Under the pieces are notes generated by a model that was not told the origin of the DNA, did not search any database, and was given only the letters and a program-made list of their open reading frames with translations. Shown in pieces: positions 21,638 through 33,125 of a DNA stretch of 64,000 nt. The DNA is from Zhengitettix transpicula (lineage: Eukaryota > Arthropoda > Insecta > Orthoptera > Tetrigidae): the NCBI GenBank assembly GCA_037074705.1, contig CM073590.1, positions 166,220,746-166,284,745 on the forward strand, written 5' to 3'. The first letter of the stretch is position 1. Each line of letters opens with the position of its first letter. Made by a program: the position numbers and the translations under genes.

Positions 21638-23887
21638 GTATTAAGACTTCGTTCATTGTTGTAGTTAACGTTTCGCTCATTATAATCCAGCAGGAAGTAA
21701 ACCAAAGCAATTATATGTCTGTCAACGAAAAACGCGTCGAAAAGAAAGCAATGCTAGCAACTCGACAGTCGCTTCTACATTTCATTTTGTATCCATGGAG
21801 TGGTATTTTCTGCAGTTTTATTTGTTTATAATGCTTTATTTTGGTTATTAATTTCAATCAATTAATACTACTTGATATTATAGACTAGTTTGGTGACACA
21901 CGATCGGCGATTAGCCCTTAGAAATCGAAACAGGTAAGATAGTCGTTCGCTTAAGGCAGAACGTGGCTAAGTCTAAACAAGGACATTGACTGGCTGAAAG
22001 ACGTAGGAATTGGGTCCAGAAGTTACTAGAAATTCTATTGTGCTAGCCCTGGTGGGGACACTAGACAAAAAGAGGACAACCAGATGTGGAATCGCTTATT
22101 AGAGAAAATAACCAGGATGTCACGTCGGAGAGCCCGTTTCATCACACCCACACATTTTCCGTTCCCCATCGTTGTGCGAATGTCGTGACAATTTCAGAAT
22201 AGTCATAGTTCCACCTGCGCAACTGGTGTCAAAAAGCGACTTCAACGAGAGGTAAAATGCAAAAGTATATGTATAGACTCTGAAACAATAAATTTGGTAA
22301 ACAAAGGCACTATATAATTTAATAAAGTCTCTCTTTTGTGCTGCCCATCATCACCCGATTGGAAGTATTAATGCTTGATAAAGATTTATATTTTATTAAA
22401 ATAAGTTTTTTTTATCCCTCTTGTAAGTACTTTGTGCTGTTGGTGATCCATCATTTTCAGACGAAGAGCTCTTGAGCTGTCATCGATATAGAACCAAGGA
22501 GAACGAATGAACTAGGCCTATAATGTCAACATTATACAGTTTATTAGGAGATGGCCAATAAGTCCCCTGTGGTCTCTCACTAAATGTGAGAGTTCTGTAT
22601 ATGATATCGGTGGTGTAAATTATGTGCAGGCAGATTCAAGTTCTAGCACTAAATTTTGATAAGTGTAGAGATTTTCTATTAGTGGCATACTCTGAACCTT
22701 GAAAGCAGAGTATACTCGTAGGCCACTAATAATAAGAAAGATAGCCAAATTCAGGCGTTTCTGGAAGCCTTGTTCCTTTCTTCATGTGCAGAAAAACGCA
22801 AGAGCATAGAGAGAGACAACTGCACGAGTCAGTTGACAAAACTCGTAGGTGTTGTTCAATTCTGAGAGTATCTCATTTCCATTGTTTGCTATGTCTATTT
22901 TGTGGGATACTCATGTCATTATTGAATCTAGGGTTACCCCTATATAATTGATTTTGTTTATCAACATGTTCTTACAGAACAGTCCGGTCGTTGATTAAGC
23001 GTAGTGTTAGGGGTAGCGACATATTTTCAGATGAGTCTCTCCATCACATTAAGTCTTATTTCTGTATAACACAACCATAGTAAATTCTCCATAATTGAAA
23101 AGTAAATTATTGTTTTTTTAAACATACGTCTCAGTCCATTTCGTAAGTTTCAAATGTAAATTCTTAGACACACAACAGAAGAGCACTAAGCCATGGACAA
23201 CTGATTTCAAGTTATGCGTAATTGAACCAGCAGTACTTTAGATAAAATAACTTACGTAAAAATGTTTTTTTGAAGTGAAATTTTAAAATGTGTTTTTTTC
23301 TAAGGTAGGTGCAACTGTGGATGCAATCAACAATCCTACCTAGACTAGACGACAACACATGGTATCCACTTTTCGGTAGCATCAGACGCATTATGTATCA
23401 GAATGTCACTAAATCGAACACAACGGTTCAAGTAACAAACAATCCCAAAGCTACCGTTTACAATGGATTCTTCTCCAGACTTAGTCCTGGCACCATGATA
23501 GGTTTGCTAATAGCTTCCGCAATATGCGTCTGGGTCAAAGTAGCGCTTTGTTTCCTCTTGATCCGATGCTGCAGAAAACGACGAAAGGAGAAGAAAGTGG
23601 AACTAAAGCCGAGTTCTACAGATGCGTCAGGAACTGACGAAAGCAGCGTGATTAACACGCTTGTACAGCTCTTTTCTAATGTAAACCAAGCGGGAACTGA
23701 AACGGACGTCGAAAGCCCAACGGCAAAGAAAAGTAAAGTGTCACTTAAATCGAGCCGGTCATCTTTGAGTTCGTATCAACCCTCTCCATCTTACTTGGGG
23801 CAACTAGACAAAAAGGAATCGCCAGTCGTCCTCGGAGTGGAAAAAAGTGCGTCCAAGATCTCACAAACTAAAAAACGTCCCCAATGA
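21085..23887 (+). CDS. Unrecognised single-pass membrane protein, last two exons
   Basis: Two exons, 21085-21637 and 23309-23887, join in phase 0 and code for 376 residues to a TGA at 23885-23887. The first exon begins with the last base of a split codon, so at least one upstream exon is missing and was not found. The product has a probable extracellular region with two N-glycosylation sequons shortly before the membrane (NVT, NTT in exon 2), one hydrophobic segment (exon 2 residues 62-87), a basic stop-transfer cluster (RKRRKEKK) and a Ser/Thr-rich cytoplasmic tail of about 100 residues. GC content and codon use are higher than the flanks, which supports a real gene. I recognise no domain; an insect-specific surface protein is a guess. 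It lies between two minus-strand genes and is transcribed the other way. Confidence 0.75.
22727..22860 (+). mobile_element. MITE family A, single-ended fragment
   Basis: AATAAGAAAGATAGCCAAATTCAGG, then GCGTTTCTGGAAGCCTTGTTCC and CAGTTGACAAAACTC, match the left half of family A. It lies in the intron between the two membrane-protein exons; the rest of this intron (21638-23308) shows nothing recognisable. Confidence 0.55.
23309..23887 (+). CDS. Membrane protein gene, last exon (transmembrane and tail)
   Basis: The acceptor used is GGTAG at 23305-23308. The earlier CTAAG acceptor five bases upstream would put a stop in frame. 192 residues then TGA: DDNTWYPLFGSIRRIMY, two sequons, a transmembrane helix (GTMIGLLIASAICVWV...), RCCRKRRKEKK, then a tail with SSRSSLSSYQPSPSY. 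Confidence 0.8.
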   Translation: MQLWMQSTILPRLDDNTWYPLFGSIRRIMYQNVTKSNTTVQVTNNPKATVYNGFFSRLSPGTMIGLLIASAICVWVKVALCFLLIRCCRKRRKEKKVELKPSSTDASGTDESSVINTLVQLFSNVNQAGTETDVESPTAKKSKVSLKSSRSSLSSYQPSPSYLGQLDKKESPVVLGVEKSASKISQTKKRPQ

Positions 23888-26090
23888 TGTGACTAAACGA
23901 AAAATTGTTTTGTAAATAATTTCTTAAAAGAAATCACTTATCTTGGATAAAAATAGATTGATCAGAGATAAGTAAATGGCTTATGTTAAATAGCCAGTAC
24001 AAATATAGCAATTGGCAGTAATGCTTATGAACATAAGGCATCAGCAGCACAACTTTAATTTGGGTGCTGAATATTGCTTATCAAGTAGTCATGTTCTCTT
24101 TGAAAAGGGATGTCAATTTATGCTATTAAATAATATTTTATATGTATATACACTGTTACACAATAATTATATGTTATTTAATTATTGATTTTGTTTCTAC
24201 AATACATATGTGGATGGTTCCAAACTACCCACGTTTAGACTTGCTATTGTGTGATTTTGAAGTCATTAGACTACATAGACGTTTATTATTTAAATAATCT
24301 ATACTTATTTTCTTATAACAGATTTAAGCAAAATACTAAAATGATGAAATAATTGGGACAATTAGCACTCAGATTTATATGCTTGAATAACCCCACACAA
24401 TGACATTTTACACAAAATATAATTTAATAAAAAAACACCTGGAACAATTTTTGTTACCAAAGACTACTAGGAGAGCAGTTTGTGGGAGTGTCTGGATGAT
24501 CACTAGCATGTAATTAATAAATATGTGGATAAATTGTTTATATAACTAATATTATTCAAGTTTCAACTTTAAACTTATTGATGAATTTGTTTCTCAAGAC
24601 AGAAATTTGAGCTACATTACTGTCAAAGTTGTAATCATAATTGAAAAAAATTACAGTAATATTTCCTTTTGTTTCAATTTTATTTACTGAACCTGTATTT
24701 GATCAAATTTGCTAAAACTCTTTGTTTTCATTATTTTTATATTTTCCAACACTATGATGTCATTAATAATGTTGGAAGATCTGTATCTTCTTCAAGAATT
24801 TCAAATTTTATTTTGTCAAGCTGCGTCTTACAGAATCCATCTCTTCTTCACACCAGACTTTCAGAACTACATTACTGAAGCTACTATGTGAATATAAAGA
24901 ATCAAATGCAGTCTACAAAAAAACTTGTCTTATAATTGATTCACTCTTCTTGAAAAGGTTTAATTGTTAAGAATAAATAAAATTTTATTCCAGACTTCCA
25001 CAACACTAAGTTCAATTAATACATGATTTTTTGAACAATTAGCATTCAGAGACATCATGAATTATTTTAGACATTATGCGCATTTGATATAATCATTTGA
25101 AACTGAAATGGCCGTGATTTCGATCATAAGTTTTATTCAAGTTAAGTAATGCTGCATTTTTCATTAAATTTCTAAATTGAAAGTATTCATTTTGAGTGTA
25201 GATTGCACATAACAACACAATATGTTGTTCATTACATTATATACTGTTCAGCAATTTATAGGTCATTAAATTAATTTGATTTATAATATTTATACTGTGA
25301 TAAGCAGGAAACAGAGCTGTAACATAATAATTATGATAGTCTTGATATGAATTATTAGTAACTACCATAATTCCAATAAGACATCAACATTGTTTGATTA
25401 AAAAGCAAAAATTTAAAATGAGGCAACAGAATTAAGCTAGTATGAAAATTGAGACATGCACACCCACATTTGAATAACAAATATAAATATGTAATATAGA
25501 GGGAATATTTTGAAAATTCTTTATACACACAAAGTTAAGATCAGGTTTATTATATGTAATAAAATTACCAGGACAAAGAATGCATTAAAGCCTAAATCAT
25601 GTTCAAATGTATAAAGACAAACCACAGCTGTTAAATATGTCATAAATGAACCTATTGTGCCAAATAGGATCATAAATTATTTCACAATTTATAAACAGTG
25701 AAACTTTTATCTACAAAATGTTATATTAGATTATCAAATTTAGTCTAAAGTGGAAATGGTGAAGAGTAGTCCCAGTTATGCGCTATCACTGGTTTCACCA
25801 TTAGTGTTAATGTAAAATGACATTCAGAAAATACTAAATCCACAAGTTATGCTGAATATAAAAAATCACAGTCATTAAACACATCCACTGTCATGCGGCT
25901 TCCAGTCAGGGCTAATATAACATTACATTTCTACCAATATAATGCCATAAAAAATGAAGACCAGCACTTTACTCTGAAGAAATTTACAAACAGCAAAATA
26001 CAAATTCTTATTTTGAAATCAAGATATATACAATGTATACTAGAATTCCTCTGACTGTTTTTTAAAAATGTCTTCAATAAAAGTTCACAT
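23888..26090. other. Intergenic AT-rich DNA
   Basis: The 3' side of the membrane-protein gene, followed by the 3' side of the Zucchini-like gene (convergent). No coding signal was seen; short frames at 24669-24891 lack any protein-like character. Confidence 0.5.
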
Positions 26091-26440
26091 GAATAAGAAA
26101 GACAGCCAATACAGACAAAAAAGGGTAATATAAATACCTCACAACGTTTCTGGGATCCTTGTTCTTTTCATCAGGTGCTAAGAAGAGCCTAGAGCTTTAG
26201 AGTATTGTGAACTGACCAGTGCAGTTGTGTTTCTCTAGGCTCTTCTTAGCACCTGACGAAAGGGACAAGGATCCCAGAAACGTTGTGTGGTATTTAGAGA
26301 TTTTGAGTGTTGTCAACTGGCCGGTGCAGTTGTGTTTCTCTAGGTTCTTCTTAGCACCTGACAAAAGGGACTAGGAACCCAGAAACGTTGTGTGGTATTT
26401 ATATTACCATTTTTTGTCTTATTGGCTATCTTTCTTATTC
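26091..26440. mobile_element. MITE family A, copy with duplicated right half
   Basis: The left end GAATAAGAAAGACAGCCAATA (26091) and right end TTGGCTATCTTTCTTATTC (to 26440) are inverted. The right half, from GTGCAGTTGTGTTTCTCTAGG to CAGAAACGTTGTGTGGTATTT, occurs twice (about 26219-26296 and 26322-26400), so the element is about 350 bp instead of 187. Confidence 0.85.
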
Positions 26441-26490
26441 ATTATTTTCAATCAGTCGTAAATTTTTATATTTTAAAACTACACATGGTT

Positions 26491-26699
26491 TTATTTTGAA
26501 AAATCCTCCCAAATATATTCAAACTCATTTATAAATGTTTCCACAATACATTTTTCTGAAGTTATGATGACATTATCCCAATTTCCAGTAATAGCTTGTA
26601 AAGTCCAGTTAAATGAACCTGTAGCAAGAATGTGACTATCTACAATTAAGAATTTGTGATGCATTAAGTATGGAGACTTCTTCATTCTAACAGGAATTC
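26491..26699 (-). CDS. zuc: Zucchini-like exon 3 (HKD catalytic motif)
   Basis: Acceptor TTTTTAG above 26699; stop TAA at 26491-26493. Contains YLMHHKFLIVDSHILATGSF and NWTLQAITGNWDNVIIT, then the C-terminal helix FINEFEYIWEDF. All three HKD residues are present, so the gene looks functional. Confidence 0.95.
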
Positions 26700-29600
26700 C
26701 TAAAAACAAAATGAAGGTATCAGAATTTGCTTAATTAGAGCGTATTAGAAATTTTTAATTATAGGAACAGAGTAGATGAGAGTTGTATCATCGCAACCAT
26801 TTCTGATTCAATAAAATCATATATTAATATAATATTACACATTTGGATAGGAAATATAGACAGTGATGACCAAGTTGAAAGTTCAAATTTTTAAGGTCCT
26901 GAGCCCCCTTTATCAGGAAGGAAGATCTGAACTTCATGCCAGCTATGCAGCTAAGCCAGACTGGGCCAACTATTGACTTCAGGTAAGTCAGCATCGCTGT
27001 CTCTCTTTCCTATCCAATGTGTTATTTAATTTGACACCATCACATTTTTCTTAAGTATAATATCATTACTAACAGGAAACAAGGTAGCTTGGATGAACCT
27101 TTAATTAAACAAAAAGTATTCAGATATTATATATATAGTTAATATAATAACTACAAATCTTTGTTATGTATTTTATTATGATTCAAGTGAACATAAATAA
27201 AAGGATTGCAAAAGAACTAATTAATATAAAACAAATGATTTAGAATGTAAGAAATAATAAATGAAACATTTGTTGTGGGTGGGAGATTAAACTCACATGT
27301 CATTATTTTTCTTACAGAAAATATAAATGGAAAACATAGCATGTATAAATTTGTTATGAAAATTAAAACAATAGAATGTCTGCCTGAACCACTAATACAC
27401 TTATTCTAAAGGTAGTAAAGAATAAAAAATTAACACAACAAAAGATAACCTGTAAATGAGTTGAACAGAATAGAAAATTCAATAAAGTAGCAGATTGATT
27501 CTCAGAAAAGACTATAAATTTGTCTTTTTTAATGAAAGCAGTCAAAACAAGATGCTTTAACATAATGAATAAAAACCAAGAGGAAATGATCATACTATAT
27601 CAAATTTTAGATTTTTAGTGTAATACTTTTCTTCTAAACATTATAAGGTTTTTATGAAAAAATAATTTAATGGAAGCCATTTAACCAGTTTTAATATGCA
27701 CTAAATGGTAAATAGTAATCAATACAAAATAAAATAGATTACTAAAATTATTTACACAGGGATTATTTTTAAGTTTTTAATAAGGAGAGCTGCTCAATAT
27801 CTAAATGAATCTATGAATCAAGAGAAACCATAATCATTAACTAATATTTTAATGATAAATTGTGAACATATTTGTTAAATGAAAAAAATTATGTCTGATT
27901 GAAAATAATGAATAAGAAAGATAGCCATTAGACAAAAATGGGTAATATAAATACCACACGTTTCTGGGATTCTTGTCCCTTTCGTCAGGTGCTAAGAAGA
28001 GCCTAGAGAAACACAACTGCACTGGTCAGTTGACAACACTCAAAAGTATTTATATTACCCTTTTTTTGTCTATTAGCTATCTTTCTTATTCATTATTTGT
28101 TATATTATTCACAATAACGGAATATTCATATTTCTTCACAATTCTAGAAGAAATATTAAATACAGATATTCATATTAAGTTTCATACAGAATTGAGCAAA
28201 GGAAGACAACTTTTCTGAAATATTTATGTTTGCCAAATGATAAAATATACATCAACTTTTACTTTTAATATTGCAATTTAATTGTAATTTTCACATGTCT
28301 TGATTTATCAAATATAAACTCTATGTAGATCCACTGCTTATCAGTTGTGCATTCTCTTAATGGGAAAGGAAATATAAAAACTTTGTATCATGAACCAGCT
28401 ATTTCCTAATTATCGAAATGGAAACACTTCTATACAACCTCTATGATGATAAAACATGAAAGCAAATACTGGGCTAATATCGAACAAATTGCAATGGAAA
28501 TGATTAAAATATCAACCATCCTAAACCACTTTCCGACCATTTACAAGTCGATTTCTTAAATCACTCTTTTTGCAGAAATATATACTTACGAAAATAGGCT
28601 TATTTATTAATTCAACTATTTATAATTATAAATTGTTTTAAAAATCTACTTAATTAGATTTTACTTCACTTCAGTCATACATTTAAACATAAATAAAAAA
28701 CTATGTAATGCTCATTTTCATCTACAATGAATATATCCTTTCACTGGCTTGGAGGGGGTATAACGTAAGTGGTGGTCTTAAATTTGTCTTGTTCAAAAAC
28801 TATTAAACAGGTTTTTCAACAAACCCCAAATACAATTTGTGAAAGAGTATTGATTAGACATATGGCTTATAGTTAATAGATTTCATAATTACACACAATT
28901 CAGTGTTAGAAAGGGTAAATATTTATGCTAGAATTAAGAAAAATAAATCACATGCTTCAAATAATATAACTGATAATAACTTATACAGAAAAAGATTTAA
29001 ACCAAATATCTGGAGACAATTATTTATATCTCAGATTATTATTACAACATAAAAATCTCTGAACTATTTACCAAGTCTTCTCAGGTAGCCAATTTTTGTT
29101 CCACTTCCATCTGCCATACTAATATCACAAATAATACGAATGTAAACACCTTTATAATGTAACTTAGCAATTGCAGTTGCAATTTCTTGTATGGTCAACA
29201 TGTAGATGCAGATATCTAGCGTTTTAGAAGCTGATTCAATGTATGATATAAATTTTCTGAAGGTAAAAACATTCAGTATTTACAAATATGTCTTCAAAAA
29301 CTTTCATGTTTAAATTTTACCAATATCAAATAATGTAAATTAACCTTATATCAGTGCTCATTCATTGAAATTAATTGTATAATTAAAGTGTATGCAAGTA
29401 ATGAATGTTTCTTGCTCAATTAATGTACACGGCAAGTAGTAACGTTGAGGATTAATATTTACTGACAGGCGAAAAAACTGCATTTATTAATTTTAAAAAT
29501 AATTAAGGATATTTAAACATTATGGGTAAACAATGAAATACTGTATAAATTATTTGACCAGTTCTGGAGGAATAAACTTTTAACAACGAGTTGTCAATGA

Positions 29601-30117
29601 TAGTACATAAAAAAACTAACAAGTTGAATGAGATATAACAAAAGTTTGAAAAAATCCAATTAATTAAATGAATGCATATAAAGTTTGATACATTATAAAA
29701 TTTTGTGCGCTGTATTTTTACATAATTCTAAGAAAATAGTATATAATATTTTGACAAGAACCAAATTAATGGAAGACAAAGTTTGTCTAAACATGCATTA
29801 GGAAAGAAGACAACTTCCGTCATTAAATTTGCCAAGAATACGAATATTTATGAATATAAAATTTAGTTAAAGATGAAGAGTAATTACTTCAACTGCGAAT
29901 ACGAACAATATTTGTCACCGCAAAACCTGCTATTCATTACGTGACTTTTACAGGTTATGCCGGTTTCTCTAAAAAATATAACGTCATTCACAGTTTTTTG
30001 AATAGTTTTCTCTCTAGACTTTGATGTTTTCGCTAGAGCGTAATAGAATAGCTCTACCATTAATAAAAAGCCTAAAGAACATAAGCATTTCGATCGAAAT
30101 GAAAAATTACTATACAT
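26491..30117 (-). CDS. zuc: PLD6/Zucchini-type phospholipase D-like endonuclease
   Basis: In animals this mitochondrial outer-membrane enzyme (Drosophila Zucchini, mouse MitoPLD/PLD6) is the nuclease that cuts piRNA precursors; cardiolipin hydrolysis has also been reported. Exons: 29888-30117, 29072-29256, 26491-26699; total 624 bases, 207 residues plus stop, all GT-AG and in phase. Residues 11-29 are a hydrophobic N-terminal anchor. DVIFF then three cysteines (56, 66, 71) lie in the region where relatives have a zinc-binding loop. Exon 2 gives ASKTLDICIYMLT. Exon 3 gives the single HKD motif: His152, Lys154, Asp159 in HHKFLIVD, with TGSFNWT after it. One HKD per chain is normal; these enzymes dimerise. 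The start chosen is the ATG at 30117; the frame opens 15 bases earlier without an ATG. The length matches the family (about 210-250). Confidence 0.93.
26839..27020. mobile_element. Short family B inverted-repeat element
   Basis: Ends ACATTTGGATAGGAAA and TTTCCTATCCAATGT are inverted. Inside, GGGCCAACTATTGACTTCAGGTAAG is shared with the right end of the element at 10493-11225, and GGTCCTGAGCCCCCTTTATCAG with its left interior. It looks like an internally deleted relative, in Zucchini-like intron 2. Confidence 0.75.
27903..28098. mobile_element. MITE family A, full copy
   Basis: Ends AAATAATGAATAAGAAAGATAGCC and GCTATCTTTCTTATTCATTATTT are inverted; GGTAATATAAATACCACACG and the CACCTGA-type middle block are shared with the copies at 1421 and 26091. 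In Zucchini-like intron 2. Confidence 0.85.
28099..29071. other. Zucchini-like intron 2, distal part
   Basis: AT-rich, no recognised repeat. Intron 1 (29257-29887) is similarly featureless. Confidence 0.5.
29072..29256 (-). CDS. zuc: Zucchini-like exon 2
   Basis: Acceptor CCTTCAG at 29257-29259, donor CTTG|GTAAAT at 29071. Codes for KFISYIESASKTLDICIYML, then IATAIAKLHYKGVYIRIICD and GTKIGYLRRLG. These correspond to the first half of the PLD fold. It has no ATG-initiated frame, so it is only found by splicing logic. Confidence 0.9.
29888..30117 (-). CDS. zuc: Zucchini-like exon 1 (membrane anchor, Cys region)
   Basis: ATG at 30115-30117; donor TTGAA|GTAATT at 29887. The 19-residue hydrophobic helix CLCSLGFLLMVELFYYALA is followed by a basic stretch (TSKSREKTIQK). 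That topology, with the catalytic domain facing the cytosol, is known for this family. Confidence 0.88.
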
Positions 30118-30533
30118 GTTGACTATTAACAATCAGAATTCGCGCCTTAAAATTGTTTATTTCGTGTAATATTGCTCCAGAGTCCACAGTATCTTTGCCA
30201 AAGCCACAGCCTTCTAAAGAAATCTGAAACTGAATAGCTAGATTTCTTTTTGATTATACTTTATTAAAAAAAATAATTAATAAATCTGTTTTAAGGTTTC
30301 GGTACATTAATACTCATTTTTTAATGAGATTTCACTGAAAAATCTCGTAGAATTTAGGAGTCGAATTTGCTATAATACTAAAATGAATGATTGGCTTGAT
30401 GAATTGTAGGTCGAAACTAATTTGAATATTCATTTTCTGACTGGCACTTGGAGTGTCTTTTAGTTGATTAGTAACATAGTTGGCGTGCCAGTTTTCGTGA
30501 CTAATATTTAAAACTACTGCTCTGAAGGATTAT

Positions 30534-31524
30534 TGATGCTCATTATCAATATTTTTAAATAATTTGAATTGTTAGCGAACAATTTGAATTATACCGAGAG
30601 CGAGCAAAGCGACAATGAGTGGCGAGCTCTGTTCCTATTATTGAGGATTCCGAATGGTGATCACGCGCGCAAAAGCATAGTTAGTTGGCAATCTACGGCG
30701 AGGAGCGAAAGAGTACAGTTTGAGTCTACAGCGAGGAGCGAAAGAGAAAAGTCGAAGTCTACGGTCAGCCACGAAAGGAGAGACATTGTAAAAGTAAATC
30801 TTCACCGAGCTACTTAGAAGTTTTCAATCCAAACCGATAAATAATGCGGTAAAAGGCAAAAATCTCCAACTCATAAGATTCTTGTAAGCAAGCAGTTAAT
30901 TGGACCGAGTAGATGTGCTAACAATTAGCCAACGGAAGCAAGGGTTAGCTTCATTATAAAGAACTTTTTCGTGCTGAGGGAAAACGACATCAGATAGCTG
31001 ACCAATTAAGAGGATCATCCGAGTTGTTGGGAGCCTAGCAATCGCATTTCAACTTCATAAGTGTAGAATCTGTGAAAAAATTTTGCAATATAGTGCACTT
31101 TTGAAGCGCTAAAAGAATGCTGGTACCAACCCAACAATACGTAAGTAACCAAAGCTTTAATAAAATTTGTAAAAGCTAACTAAAAGGGTAAAGTCAGATT
31201 TCGTTCGCTTTTCTTGAACTTTTCTTTCATTTATCAGCACATTGTTTTGAAGTAAATTTTAAACTGTATTGTTAATAAGATCATTCAATAAATTTTCACT
31301 GTAAATCATCAAACCCAGTAAAGACCCTGAGAGATTAAGAGATTTTCATTTTATTGTAATTGTTTGTAAATTTTAGAAGCCACAAATTAATAAATAAATT
31401 TTGTTTGTTAAAAATTGATTATCTTTTTCATTTTAATAAAGCCTATCATTTTGATCATTACATAAATGGCTATTAGAATGTGGGGCAAAAAAATTGATTA
31501 AAGCCTATCATTTTGATCATAACA
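30534..31524 (+). mobile_element. Solo LTR-like element, copy 1
   Basis: Shares with the copy at 33126-34170 (opposite orientation) the segment AAAGCGACAATG...GAGCTCTG near its 5' end, the core ATCAAACCCAGTAAAGACCC (31309-31328), an AATAAATAAATTTTG poly-A-signal region and a 3' end in which TTTTGATCATTACA (to 31462) is repeated as TTTTGATCATAACA (to 31524) after a GTGGGGCAAA module. The 5' end is approximate. No flanking duplication could be fixed. It lies about 0.4 kb upstream of the Zucchini-like start codon. Confidence 0.65.
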
Positions 31525-31653
31525 ATTTGAAACCATAATTATTGATATTATATGGTGTTATTAAAAGTGTCTAAAGAACTTCAATATTAAATGACTGGAT
31601 GCTCTATAATCTTTGTTATTTGTAATCTGAAACGATTGTTCCATAAGTGAGAG

Positions 31654-31752
31654 AGGCTTAGGTCATGACTTTTCGATGGTGGTCATTAAGTTAAATGACT
31701 TCACTTGCTAACGATGACAGGGACCACCATCGAAAAGTTTCGTCTTAAGCCT
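31654..31752. mobile_element. ~99 bp foldback element
   Basis: Arms AGGCTTAGGTCATGACTTTT with CGATGGTGGTC (left) and GACCACCATCGAAAAG with CTTAAGCCT (right) are inverted. Size and layout match the foldbacks at 6007 and 10237. Confidence 0.65.
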
Positions 31753-32533
31753 ACTTAAATTCAGTGGTGTAGTGAGTAGGGACATATGTCTCCGGGCAAA
31801 GCATCTAGTGGGGACACCAAATGATGTCCGGAGCCTTCCACAATACGTTAGACAATACGACTAATTCAGCCGAGTTTTACACACAGCCACACAGTTTTTC
31901 ACGAACGGCCTATTCTAATACCAATATGTTTATTAGTGAGGAATTTGGCCAGGTAGTAAGTATCTGCCACCGGGCAAACTGCCTTATTGTATAGTAAATA
32001 AATAACCGAAGCAATTGTTAAAAAAATACGAAAGAGGTATTCCGCATACGAGATGTGCATTCGCTTAAAAAAATTTATACGACCGTTCACAAAAATTATT
32101 AAAAAAGTACTAGGTTTACAGACCGCACTATAGGTTGGCGGAACAGCGTAATTTCGAAGGTTGTTAGAACTGCAGGGGTTTAAATAGAGGGAGCAAAGAA
32201 ATTATTCCAGAGCATTTGGAGAAGTGATAGGGCCGGAGAGAATGCAATAGGCAAAACACGGCCAAGAAAGCATAGAAACGCAACGAGAGCTGACAAATTC
32301 AAAGTTATAAGATTCAGTTTCTGAAATGTAAGTTTATATTGAATTTTACAAACGACACTTCATTATTTATTAATATCAGTTTATTTCTTTTCGACTTCAA
32401 AAGTGAAACAAAAATAAACAACAGTAAAATAAGAGTAACATCTTAAAAATAGTATCCTTTAAACAGGAATTTTCGTTGAATAATCTCTCTTAATACATGT
32501 CTCGCTTCAAAGGAGGGTTCATGTGCCATCATT

Positions 32534-32649
32534 AGCATATCTCTCATGACTATAAAATTACTACATCATGCAAAAATACATATGAAACACAAGCATATCT
32601 CTCATGACTATAAAATTACTACATCATGCAAAAATACATAAGAAACACC
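32534..32649. repeat. Two tandem 58 bp repeats
   Basis: Two almost identical direct copies (32534-32591, 32592-32649) starting AGCATATCTCTCATGACTAT, differing at only a few bases; apparently a recent local duplication. A smaller two-copy tandem of 25 bp is at 33022-33071. Confidence 0.9.
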
Positions 32650-33125
32650 ACCATATTCATGCCATGCGGCACATGCCTCTGAATATCAATCACTGTTACT
32701 TTCCACATCTCATTACATTATTTTTTATCAATAGTATAGTTTAGGCAACAATTTCAAAGACAGTATTTTATATTGGTACATTAAAAGTTGCTCTTTACTT
32801 ACAAAAAGGTAATTTAATAAATTCGTTTATCTATATTTCATAATTTACATTAGATAAAAATATTAATTATGATTAAAATCACTGCCTTCGGCGGTAATAT
32901 GTCAACTGAATTTCGCCTGACTTTTCGGTCAATGAAAACAAAAATTCCCCATGGTCGTTATAGACATCTGTTAATATATTCAATTCAAACGTAAATGAAA
33001 AGCAGCCAACTTGTCAAAAACATTTTAATAAAATAAAAATTAGCACATTTTAATAAAATAAAAATTAGCACTATGAATCGTTACTATGTTATGGAACCTC
33101 TTCAGGTGCAAATATATTTATATAT

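Noticed and set aside
21418..21831. 137-residue plus-strand frame overlapping the membrane-protein exon
   Set aside because: Shadow frame of the GC-rich exon 21085-21637; it also runs through the splice donor into the intron.
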